Source of the DNA: Thermodesulfatator atlanticus DSM 21156
GTDB taxonomy: Bacteria > Desulfobacterota > Thermodesulfobacteria > Thermodesulfobacteriales > Thermodesulfatatoraceae
NCBI RefSeq assembly: GCF_000421585.1
Contig: NZ_ATXH01000010.1
Location: 1 to 64,000, forward strand
DNA: 64,000 bases
Direction: 5' to 3'
In this document: piece by piece, positions 26,201 through 32,819 of the stretch
How positions within the stretch are numbered: the first letter of the stretch is position 1
How the letters are laid out: each line of letters opens with the position of its first letter
Notes under the pieces: generated by a model
The model's database searches: none
Seen by the model: only the letters and a program-made list of their open reading frames with translations
What the model was told of the DNA's origin: nothing
Translations under genes and position numbers: made by a program

Positions 26201-27112
26201 ATGGAAAGGATAGATAAAAATTTCTTAGAAGAAAGTGCCGAACAGGAAACATCGGCGGCCATGGCCCTGCTAGAAGAAGAAATTACCCAATCAAAAGAAA
26301 TGGCTCGAGAAAATGAGGCGGAAATGTGGGAGCTTATCCGCCACCTTAAATTTCAACCAGAGGCCATAGAAGCAGAAAATGCCAAAGAAGACGAACAAGC
26401 TGAAATCTTTGCGCGCCAGGCCGAAGAAACTCTACAAACCAGAGATTTGGACATTGAAATTCTAGGGGAAGAAGAATTAGATCAGTTCATTTTAGAAACC
26501 CAGAGAGTAGTAGGCGGAAAAGCAGGGCACTACTGGGACACCCTACCCTTTCATGCCTGGGGAAGGGTTTACAAACACAACGAAGGTGGTGTAACCCAAG
26601 GCTCAGCAACTCTTATTCGTTCTGAAAGAAAAATGTTTCTCTACGCCAAGGCCCGAGGTGCAGGGCTTGGAATCACCGATGATAACGACGTCACGGTCTA
26701 TGGTAAGTTTTACTACGCCTTTTATCCCCGCAACATAGGCACCGTACGGGTCTACGTGCCGGTGACCACCAGAGGCTGGTACCAATTGCGCTCCAATGAT
26801 AAATGGTGGAATTCCAAAGAAGCCAAAGCCCGAATTACCCTACAAATACGCCTTTATCAAAATTTTTGGGGCCCAATCAAAAAAAGGCGTATCTTTTCCC
26901 GCGGTGGGGGGAACATCTCAGCGGCAAATCGTATTGATCGCTACCAAAGCATATACTCAGACCCCATGTCCGTAGGTGCTAATAGGTGGGTCTTTGCTGA
27001 AGTAACGTGTAAGCTGAGGGTTGAAACTGAGGGAAGCGGCACTTTAAGTGTGTTATCCTTCAGAAGACCTGACTGCATTTATGTACCAGGGGTACGCTTT
27101 GAGTTCGCTTAA
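26201..27112 (+). CDS. uncharacterised protein with coiled-coil N-terminus and beta-rich C-terminus
   Basis: A 303-residue protein I do not recognise. Residues 1-105 are very acidic and helical, with heptad-like Glu/Ala/Leu runs. From VVGGKAGHYWDTLPFHAWGR onward it is rich in aromatic and beta-type residues (FYYAFYPRNIGTVRVYVPV, WYQLRSNDKWWNS) with a basic patch (GPIKKRRIFSRGG). No signal peptide. It starts 24 bp after the protease stop with a strong AAGGAGG, so the two are cotranscribed. It could be a substrate or effector released by the protease; the sequence does not show which. The 3' end overlaps the next small gene. Confidence 0.7.
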   Translation: MERIDKNFLEESAEQETSAAMALLEEEITQSKEMARENEAEMWELIRHLKFQPEAIEAENAKEDEQAEIFARQAEETLQTRDLDIEILGEEELDQFILETQRVVGGKAGHYWDTLPFHAWGRVYKHNEGGVTQGSATLIRSERKMFLYAKARGAGLGITDDNDVTVYGKFYYAFYPRNIGTVRVYVPVTTRGWYQLRSNDKWWNSKEAKARITLQIRLYQNFWGPIKKRRIFSRGGGNISAANRIDRYQSIYSDPMSVGANRWVFAEVTCKLRVETEGSGTLSVLSFRRPDCIYVPGVRFEFA

Positions 27113-27311
27113 AAAAGAAGAAATAGAAAAGGCCCTCTACTCGCTCCTAGAGCAGGGGGCCATTTTGGGCTTTGAGGTACCTGAAGACCCAGGCAAGGGC
27201 ATAACAATTTTTGCCCCCAAGAAAGATCGATCATTAGAAAAAAAACTTGAGAAAATCCTCAAAGGAGCCCCTTTACGTTTCATTGAAACAGAACCCCCTG
27301 AAGCCCTTTAG
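27081..27311 (+). CDS. small protein, third gene of the protease cassette
   Basis: A 76-residue protein (MYQGYALSSLKKEEIEKALYSLLEQG...), mainly helical at the start, then a short beta stretch (FEVPEDPGKGITIFAP) and a Lys-rich helix. It overlaps the preceding gene by 32 bases in another frame. ATG at 27081 is chosen; a TTG at 27099 is an alternative and no clear Shine-Dalgarno is seen, so translation may be coupled. Function unknown. Confidence 0.5.
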   Translation: MYQGYALSSLKKEEIEKALYSLLEQGAILGFEVPEDPGKGITIFAPKKDRSLEKKLEKILKGAPLRFIETEPPEAL

Positions 27312-27642
27312 TTACAAATCTGATGAGACATGAAAATGGTCACAGCAATCCCTTGGAATCGCGAGCGGAAATTCTTTTTCATGGTTATTGCGGGGCATGA
27401 AGTGCCGAAGCAATCCCATGGAATCGCGCGGGCGTAAAAGTCGCCTCGCGAAGGCACCTTGTCAGATAAAACGTGCTCCCATTAGGAGAGCGTTTCTTTT
27501 CTATCTTTCTGCGGAGAACGACCAAAGAGTCCCAATCCACGTCGTAAGAGTGAGGGCCTTTAGCTCTTAAGCATCCATAAAGCGATTTGAGGGTTCCGTC
27601 GCTTGAACCTTCACCTGTTGCTTAGCCTTTAAAATGTTTTGA

Positions 27643-27686
27643 GGATCCCTTTCCATTTTTGTTTCAAAAAAAACGGGAACGGATCC
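27643..27686. repeat. 43-bp palindromic repeat
   Basis: GGATCCCTTTCCATTTTTG, TTTC, AAAAAAAACGGGAACGGATCC: full length with arm mismatches. Located upstream of the pilin promoter. Confidence 0.85.
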
Positions 27687-27747
27687 GGAGAAACATTGTC
27701 CACCAAAAACGGCTCCCAACAATAGTTGCCAATATACGGCAGTTGAT

Positions 27748-27762
27748 TGACAAAATTTGTCA
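27748..27762. promoter_or_regulatory. inverted repeat upstream of the pilin sigma-54 promoter
   Basis: TGACAAA-A-TTTGTCA, a perfect 7-bp dyad about 65 bp upstream of the -24 element. The position suits an enhancer-binding activator of the PilR kind, whose known sites contain TGTC. The binding protein is inferred, not shown. Confidence 0.5.
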
Positions 27763-27824
27763 GTTTAAAGCCCCTTACATCTTTTTCCGATAGCAATTTT
27801 AGCGGAAAGGAGAAAGAAACAAAT

Positions 27825-27840
27825 TGGCACGCTCATTGCA
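27825..27840 (+). promoter_or_regulatory. sigma-54 promoter of the pilin gene
   Basis: TGGCACGCTCATTGCA matches the consensus TGGCACG-N4-TTGCW at every defined position (-24 GG, -12 GC). It predicts initiation near 27851, about 60 bases before the pilin start. Confidence 0.9.
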
Positions 27841-27911
27841 TAATTAGTTTAACGAGAGAAAACGAGGTGGCCACCTCGAAAATAATCAAAAAACAAAAGG
27901 AGGATTAAAAG

Positions 27912-28271
27912 ATGATTAGGGAAAGAAGTTTAAAGAAGAACAGGAAGAAAGGTTTTACCTTGGTAGAACTATTAATTGTCGTAGCAATTATCGGTATTTT
28001 GGCAGCAATTGCTATTCCACAGTACGCACAATATAAGAAAAAGTCAGCGATAGCAGCGGCAGAAGGATCAATACGTACATGTATGAGTGAACTTGTAGCA
28101 GAATATGCGGATGCCGGTACTACAACAAAGGCTTGTGATGTAGATGGATCAACTTGCAACCTTACGTTAGATCCAACAACTGGCCAAATTCAAGACCCAA
28201 ACTGCAGTGTAACAGTTAAAGGGATAGGGTTGACCTGTAATATCAACGGTAATGTAGTAACGTGCTCATAA
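27912..28271 (+). CDS. pilA: type IV pilin
   Basis: A 119-residue type IVa prepilin. A 14-residue basic leader ends KKG, then the mature N-terminus [20 protein letters not shown] with Glu at +5, so processing and N-methylation by PilD is expected. Four cysteines in the C-terminal part (RTCMSE, KACDV, STCNL and later NCSV/LTC/VTC) suggest disulfides. AAGGAGGA precedes the ATG, a sigma-54 promoter lies upstream and a strong terminator follows, so it is a single-gene, highly expressed unit. The only other pilus assembly gene in the window is pilC at 62342. Confidence 0.95.
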   Translation: MIRERSLKKNRKKGFTLVELLIVVAIIGILAAIAIPQYAQYKKKSAIAAAEGSIRTCMSELVAEYADAGTTTKACDVDGSTCNLTLDPTTGQIQDPNCSVTVKGIGLTCNINGNVVTCS

Positions 28272-28285
28272 TCTATTTCTATTCT

Positions 28286-28324
28286 ATCTAGAAGGAGGGG
28301 AATTCTCCCTCCTTCTAGATTTTT
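28286..28324 (+). terminator. rho-independent terminator of the pilin gene
   Basis: A 14-bp perfect stem ATCTAGAAGGAGGG / CCCTCCTTCTAGAT followed by TTTT. A very stable hairpin, fitting an abundant transcript. Confidence 0.95.
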
Positions 28325-28586
28325 ACAGTTATGCCTACCAATTCGAAATTATATTCTCATAACACTATTTCTAATAACTTTCTTTATTATGTTTTTACAA
28401 AAGTTCCCTGAACAAAATACAGAATAGTAAAAAAAGAAACAAAATCATATAATACTATCTTAAAAATCAGAATATTTATAAAAAGAAGATTTCTTAAAGA
28501 AAGAACAAAAAGGTTATGTCTTTTGGGGAAAACTGTAGAAATTAAGGCCGTATATAGATAGAAATAAAATCAAAAATATTAGTGTA
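28325..28586. other. AT-rich intergenic stretch between pilin terminator and response regulator
   Basis: About 260 bp of notably AT-rich sequence without a frame of useful length. It should hold the promoter of the response-regulator gene, but no clear -35/-10 pair or Shine-Dalgarno signal is evident. Confidence 0.6.
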
Positions 28587-29249
28587 ATGAAACCCAAAAC
28601 ACTAATAATCGAAGATGACATGTTTTTAGGGCCTCAGTTGGAGGATTATCTCAATAACCATGGTTTCGTTGCTTATTGGCTTGCTGATGAACGAAAGTGG
28701 CAAAAGGTGCTTGCTGAAGGCCATTTCGCAGCGGTGGTGTTAGATCTCATCCTTCCACACGAATCAGGAGAAAGTATCCTAAAAAATATCAAAGAAACTT
28801 ATCCCGAGCTTCCTGTACTCGTTCTCACCGCCAAACATGGCCTTACCTCCAAAAAGGAATGTTTCGAAGCAGGGGCTGACGATTATCTGGTAAAACCCTT
28901 TGAGATACTTGAACTGGAACTCCGTTTACGGGCCCTTTTGCGCCGCTATGAAGCTAAAGAGTCTTATGAACCGATAAGCCTAGGTGATCTCAAAGTCTAT
29001 CCTGACAAAGGAATAATTTTGAAAAACGGCGAGGAAATTTTTCTTTCGAAACGCCGCTGGGATCTGTTGCTGTTTTTGTTAAAAAACCGTGGGCGTCTGG
29101 TTACTAAAGAAGAAATCCTTGCAAATGTCTGGCAGGATGCAAATGTCAACGATGACACCCTGCGCTCCTACATAAAAGACTTGCGCAAACTTCTTCCCAA
29201 AAACACTCTTGTTACCGTTCACAGCCGTGGTTACCGCTTAAACATATAA
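28587..29249 (+). CDS. OmpR-family response regulator
   Basis: A 220-residue response regulator with an N-terminal receiver domain and a C-terminal OmpR/PhoB winged helix. The receiver has the acidic pair E9/D10/D11, phospho-acceptor D53 (VVLDLILP), T81 and K103 (YLVKPFE). The effector domain runs from LGDLKVYPDKGIILKNGEE to VTVHSRGYRLNI. No kinase is adjacent, so it is an orphan here; the kinases at 198 and 4118 are possible but unproven partners. It lacks an AAA+ sigma-54 activator domain, so it cannot itself be the activator of the pilin or nif promoters. Confidence 0.92.
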   Translation: MKPKTLIIEDDMFLGPQLEDYLNNHGFVAYWLADERKWQKVLAEGHFAAVVLDLILPHESGESILKNIKETYPELPVLVLTAKHGLTSKKECFEAGADDYLVKPFEILELELRLRALLRRYEAKESYEPISLGDLKVYPDKGIILKNGEEIFLSKRRWDLLLFLLKNRGRLVTKEEILANVWQDANVNDDTLRSYIKDLRKLLPKNTLVTVHSRGYRLNI

Positions 29250-29442
29250 GACTTTTGCAAAATTACTGGGATCAGTGTTGCAAGACCAACTGCAAAGATC
29301 CGTACCCATTAAATTAATAATGAGGGCATTTTAAGCCCGACGTCGTTATGGATCCTTCGCCTGCCCCTTCGCTTCGCTCAGGGCTTCGGCTCAGGATGAC
29401 AGGGGAAGAAAGGCTAAGGATGACGTTTAGGGTAAGCCTAGG
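29250..29442. other. repeat-rich gap between convergent response regulator and nifE
   Basis: Contains a half copy of the palindrome (AGATCCGTACCCATT at 29296), the shared flank AAGCCCGACGTCGTTATGGATCC, and CTTCGCTCAGGGCTTCGGCT, another common dispersed motif. No clear terminator hairpin for nifE is seen. Confidence 0.6.
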
Positions 29443-30726
29443 TTATAGAGGTTCGCCGTGTAAAAGATTCCATACCGGGGCCTTGAGATGGCGGTAGATA
29501 TCCCTGGCAAAGTTGGCCATGCCAACATAACCCGCGTAAGGGCCGCGGTCTTTGGGCTGAGGAAAAGAAAGCACTGGCACTCCCAGTTTCACGATACGCC
29601 ACTGTTCCCGCGCGTTTGTTAAGACGATGTCCGGCTTAAGCAACCACAAAGCCTCTTCTAACTCGGCATCACCCGGATTATCGGTGACCAACGGGGCTAT
29701 TTCCTTGGCCTCTTCATGGTCCTCCCCCCTGCCAAAGATAGACGCAGCAGCCAGAACCTCAAAGCCGAGTTCCTTTAACATTTTGCCTTGAGGGCCAATG
29801 CGATAAGCTCCCAGTACCACAAGGGCTTTCTTACCAACAAAATGGCGTCTTAAAGGGAAAATCTTTTCAAGGACTTCGGCCTCTTTTTCAGCAATAACTT
29901 TTTCTATGTGCTTTTCTGGAAGATCAAAATAGGCGGCAATTTTTCTAAGGGAAGCGGCTATGGACTTAAGCCCATAAAATGAGACCTTCATATAAGGGAT
30001 ACCGTACGCTTTTTTTACTTTTTTGCAAAAATCTTCTGCTGTGGCACCACAGAACATGAGATTTAAATGAGCGCAGGTCATTTTTTCTATGCGGGACCAG
30101 GAGGCATCTCCCGTAAGAGATACATGCACCTTTACTCCAAGTTCTGCAAGAAGCTCTTTAATAACTTTAGTCTCGCCACCAACGTTATACTCTCCGATCA
30201 GGTTAACCGTGGGCTTCTTAGCACTGGGCGAATGTTTTAACATGTCAAAAATAACCTGGTATGCCAGGGAGTGTCCCTTTGACTGGGAATAGGCCGAAAA
30301 ACCAGGGCAAGACACCACTTTCACAGGCTTTCCGGTTTCCTTTGATACTTCTTCTGCAATAGAAGTAACGTCTTCGCCAATGAGACCAGAAACACAGGTA
30401 ATGTAAACAAAGGCTCCTTGCGCTGAGGGATCAAGAGAAAAAGCTTCCAAAAGGGCCTTTTTAAGTTTTTCCCTGGCACCGAAAATTACGTCGTGTTCCT
30501 GCATGTCAGTTGTCCATACGGGGGCAGGAGTGCCGCGCACCATCTTACCGTAGTAACTGCAGCCAACAGCACCGTGAACAATATGTACGGCTTCCTTTAT
30601 GGGACCAAGTACGTAACGTGTACCAAAATAAACGCAACTCCGCTGGCTCATGCTCCCTGGTTCAGTGGCCAGGCCACAGGAGCGTCTTGGTAAAATTTCG
30701 GCACTAGAAATAGTCAAGGTGCGCAT
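29443..30726 (-). CDS. nifE: NifE-like nitrogenase cofactor scaffold protein
   Basis: A 427-residue paralogue of nitrogenase alpha subunits. NifE with NifN normally converts the NifB-made cluster to FeMo-co. The cluster cysteines are SMSQRSCVYFGTRY (TGC codon), GAVGCSYYGK and ITCVSGLIGED. It keeps VNLIGEYNVGGE and ends KDRGPYAGYVGMANFARDIY. The FeMo-co-binding His found in NifD (HSYEKGPYAGF) is absent here (FPQPKDRGPYAGY), supporting NifE over NifD. GAGGAGGAG precedes the start. It is last in the operon, and no nifN follows, so NifE may act alone, pair with another protein or have a distant nifN. Confidence 0.85.
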   Translation of the reverse strand: MRTLTISSAEILPRRSCGLATEPGSMSQRSCVYFGTRYVLGPIKEAVHIVHGAVGCSYYGKMVRGTPAPVWTTDMQEHDVIFGAREKLKKALLEAFSLDPSAQGAFVYITCVSGLIGEDVTSIAEEVSKETGKPVKVVSCPGFSAYSQSKGHSLAYQVIFDMLKHSPSAKKPTVNLIGEYNVGGETKVIKELLAELGVKVHVSLTGDASWSRIEKMTCAHLNLMFCGATAEDFCKKVKKAYGIPYMKVSFYGLKSIAASLRKIAAYFDLPEKHIEKVIAEKEAEVLEKIFPLRRHFVGKKALVVLGAYRIGPQGKMLKELGFEVLAAASIFGRGEDHEEAKEIAPLVTDNPGDAELEEALWLLKPDIVLTNAREQWRIVKLGVPVLSFPQPKDRGPYAGYVGMANFARDIYRHLKAPVWNLLHGEPL

Positions 30727-30759
30727 GCTCTCCTCCTCGCTTGATCTAAGCTTAAGCTA

Positions 30760-31209
30760 TTACCACTTTTTGAAAGGCAAAAATTTACCGTTGAAAGTAA
30801 CCACTACCCGATCCCCTTTGGGATCTTCTTGCTTTTTTATGTCAATAGAAAAATCAATGGCACTCATAATGCCATCACCAAACATTTCGTTGATCACCGC
30901 TTTAATAGCAGGGCCGTAAACCCTCATGATCTCATAAAAGCGATAAATTAGAGGATCAGAGGGAATGGTATCGGTTTCAGCCCCCCTCATAGGAACCTTT
31001 TGGATCGCTTGATAACATTCATCATCTAATTTAAGTAGCTCTTTGAGTTTATCTGCTTCTTCCTTAGAAGCCACAGCCTGTCTGTAAAGAAGGGCTGCTA
31101 CCCAAACCTTATCCCTACCAATTGCCTTACCTATCTCTTCAAAGCTAAGTCCGCTGGCTTGTTTAGCCTGAATAAGTTTTCTAATTATCGGACAAAAGAC
31201 GTATTCCAT
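30760..31209 (-). CDS. cynS: cyanate hydratase (cyanase)
   Basis: A 149-residue cyanase, which converts cyanate and bicarbonate to ammonia and CO2. The N-terminal helix-turn-helix-like domain (SFEEIGKAIGRDKVWVAALLY) is followed by the catalytic domain DPLIYRFYEIMRVYGPAIKAVINEMFGDGIMSAIDFSIDI, which holds the expected Arg, Glu and Ser active-site residues. The ATG at 31209 follows AAGGAGG; the longer frame to 31275 is encoded partly by a palindrome copy and is rejected. It lies between nifK and nifE on the same strand, 33 bp before nifE, so it is probably expressed with the nif genes. Confidence 0.92.
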   Translation of the reverse strand: MEYVFCPIIRKLIQAKQASGLSFEEIGKAIGRDKVWVAALLYRQAVASKEEADKLKELLKLDDECYQAIQKVPMRGAETDTIPSDPLIYRFYEIMRVYGPAIKAVINEMFGDGIMSAIDFSIDIKKQEDPKGDRVVVTFNGKFLPFKKW

Positions 31210-31254
31210 AACAAACCTCCTTTTTGGTAGATCCGGGTAGCCCCGAACCTCTTG

Positions 31255-31297
31255 GGATCCGTTCCCATTTTTCATTTCGAAAAATGGGAACGGATCT
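31255..31297. repeat. 43-bp palindromic repeat inside the nif operon
   Basis: GGATCCGTTCCCATTTTTCA, TTT, CGAAAAATGGGAACGGATCT. In the reverse orientation it carries the shared flank (AAAACGACGTCGGGCTTTTA). It lies between nifK and cynS, where an RNA hairpin could process or attenuate the operon transcript. Confidence 0.92.
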
Positions 31298-31331
31298 AAA
31301 ACGACGTCGGGCTTTTATACCCTCATTAATT

Positions 31332-32804
31332 TTATTGATGCGTACGGTCATCAGGATAATGGTAGTCAAGGATCGCATTGATAATACGAGCCAAGAACCG
31401 CTCCCCACCCCGGTAACCGATAATAGGCTCACGCTGATAACCCACCCGGTCATAAACAGGAAAACCAAAACGTACCAACGGCACCTGAATTTCACGAGAA
31501 ATGTTTACACAGCGTGAATGCCCGACGATTACATCCGGAATATCATTTTTAAGGGCGTATTCCCATTCAAACTGGTCGCTATCGTTAAAGATAGTGGGGC
31601 TATGCCCGTACTCTTCGCATACCTCCCTGATAGCAGCCTCAGCGGTACGGCTTTTAGTTCCGATCAGGACATAGGTTGGTATCATGCCAAGCTCGCAGAC
31701 AAATCCCGTGGCCGCAGCCACAAAGTCAGGATCGCCACAAAGGGCCACTCTCCTGGACATGGTGTAATGAAGTGTGTCTGCCATGGCATCGAGCAGGATG
31801 CCACGCTCCCAGCGCAAGGCGTCGGTAATTGGTCTTTCGGCAAGTTCTGCCACCGCTTTGATAAAGCGGTCAGTATTTTTAACGCCTATGGGCATAGTCA
31901 TGATTTTTGAAGGAGTCTTGAACCGTCTTTCAAGCCAGGTGGCCCCAGCACCTCCGGCATCAGGAGATAGGGCAAATATGGCTTTGGCATCACCCGCTCG
32001 CACAAAGTCTTCTACTCTCGTACCACCTGGCGGATAATAAGGAATGCGGTTGGGCATCCCCACCAGAGGACAATCAAGAGTCTCGCTTATATCAAAAAGA
32101 ACTTTGCAAGAAACATCCATAAGCTCCATCATGTGTTTGAGTTCACGAATATCCCCAGGCATCATAAACCCCGGGATGAAATAGACGTCTTCAGTGGTCT
32201 GCCCCGTAGATTTAGCAAGGGTTTTTAAGAATTCGCGCGCCGCACGGTTGTAACCCTCCACGTGGGAGCCAGCGAAACTTGGCGTATTAACAATAACAAA
32301 CTTCACGGCATCGCGAACATCCGGGCCCATTTCCTCTTCCATGATATCTATAGCTTCATCCAGGAAGCTGTGGATATCGTCTCCGATAACCTCGCTAGAA
32401 CAAGTGGTGATAATAGAGATTAGCTCTGGTTGATAACGACAGACCAAGTTCCTTATGCCGCGGATAAGGTTTTTGCGCCCGCCAAAAACTGCGGCGTCTT
32501 CGTGAAAGCTTGCGTTGGCAATAGAGGCAGGCTCACGAAAAATACGGGCAAAGGTATAGCGCACGTAAGTGGTGCACCCCTGGGCCCCTTGAACAAAGGG
32601 GATAGCACGATGAACCCCAAGGGTCGGCCACATAGCCCCAAAAGGCATACAGGTGCGCGAAGGATCAATGCACACTGCCCGGTTTTTCGCCGGCACAAGC
32701 TCTGGTGGCGGCGGAGTATATTCTTCCGTCAAAGGTTCCTTTTCGATTTTTAGTTGCTTGTATGTTATTCCCTCAATGGGTATCTCTTTTACGTTGTTAA
32801 TCAT
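31332..32804 (-). CDS. nifK: nitrogenase MoFe-type protein beta subunit
   Basis: A 490-residue nitrogenase beta chain, which shares the P-cluster with NifD. Its three P-cluster cysteines are in RTCMPFGAMWPTLGVHRAIP, QGAQGCTTYVR and TTCSSEVIGDD, all encoded by normal Cys codons. The C-terminal half has IFNDSDQFEWEYAL and PLVRFGFPVYDRVGYQRE, typical of NifK. AAGGAGG precedes the ATG, 15 bp after the nifD stop. It groups by sight with the archaeal/anaerobe NifK type lacking the long N-terminal extension. Confidence 0.95.
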   Translation of the reverse strand: MINNVKEIPIEGITYKQLKIEKEPLTEEYTPPPPELVPAKNRAVCIDPSRTCMPFGAMWPTLGVHRAIPFVQGAQGCTTYVRYTFARIFREPASIANASFHEDAAVFGGRKNLIRGIRNLVCRYQPELISIITTCSSEVIGDDIHSFLDEAIDIMEEEMGPDVRDAVKFVIVNTPSFAGSHVEGYNRAAREFLKTLAKSTGQTTEDVYFIPGFMMPGDIRELKHMMELMDVSCKVLFDISETLDCPLVGMPNRIPYYPPGGTRVEDFVRAGDAKAIFALSPDAGGAGATWLERRFKTPSKIMTMPIGVKNTDRFIKAVAELAERPITDALRWERGILLDAMADTLHYTMSRRVALCGDPDFVAAATGFVCELGMIPTYVLIGTKSRTAEAAIREVCEEYGHSPTIFNDSDQFEWEYALKNDIPDVIVGHSRCVNISREIQVPLVRFGFPVYDRVGYQREPIIGYRGGERFLARIINAILDYHYPDDRTHQ

Positions 32805-32819
32805 GACATCCTCCTTGTT

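Larger units (their letters stand above)
27312..27824. other. non-coding stretch with repeats upstream of the pilin gene
   Basis: No convincing gene. It holds a 19-bp direct repeat GCAATCCC[T/A]TGGAATCGCG at 27345 and 27410, and the sequence ATCGCGCGGGCGTAAAAGTC shared with about 37154. A 43-bp palindrome copy lies at 27643-27686 and a short perfect inverted repeat at 27748-27762. It is probably an accumulation site for dispersed non-coding repeats. Confidence 0.7.

Noticed and set aside
27388-27570. 60-codon open frame before the pilin gene
   Set aside because: It lies in dispersed repeat sequence with no start signal and no recognisable protein character.
27312-27640. Possible small RNA or CRISPR-like array in the repeat-rich gap
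   Set aside because: Only two imperfect direct repeats 65 bp apart with no regular spacers; no cas genes; no recognisable RNA fold.
31210-31275. N-terminal extension of cyanase
   Set aside because: It is encoded by the ribosome-binding site and part of a palindromic repeat; the ATG at 31209 has AAGGAGG and gives the family length.
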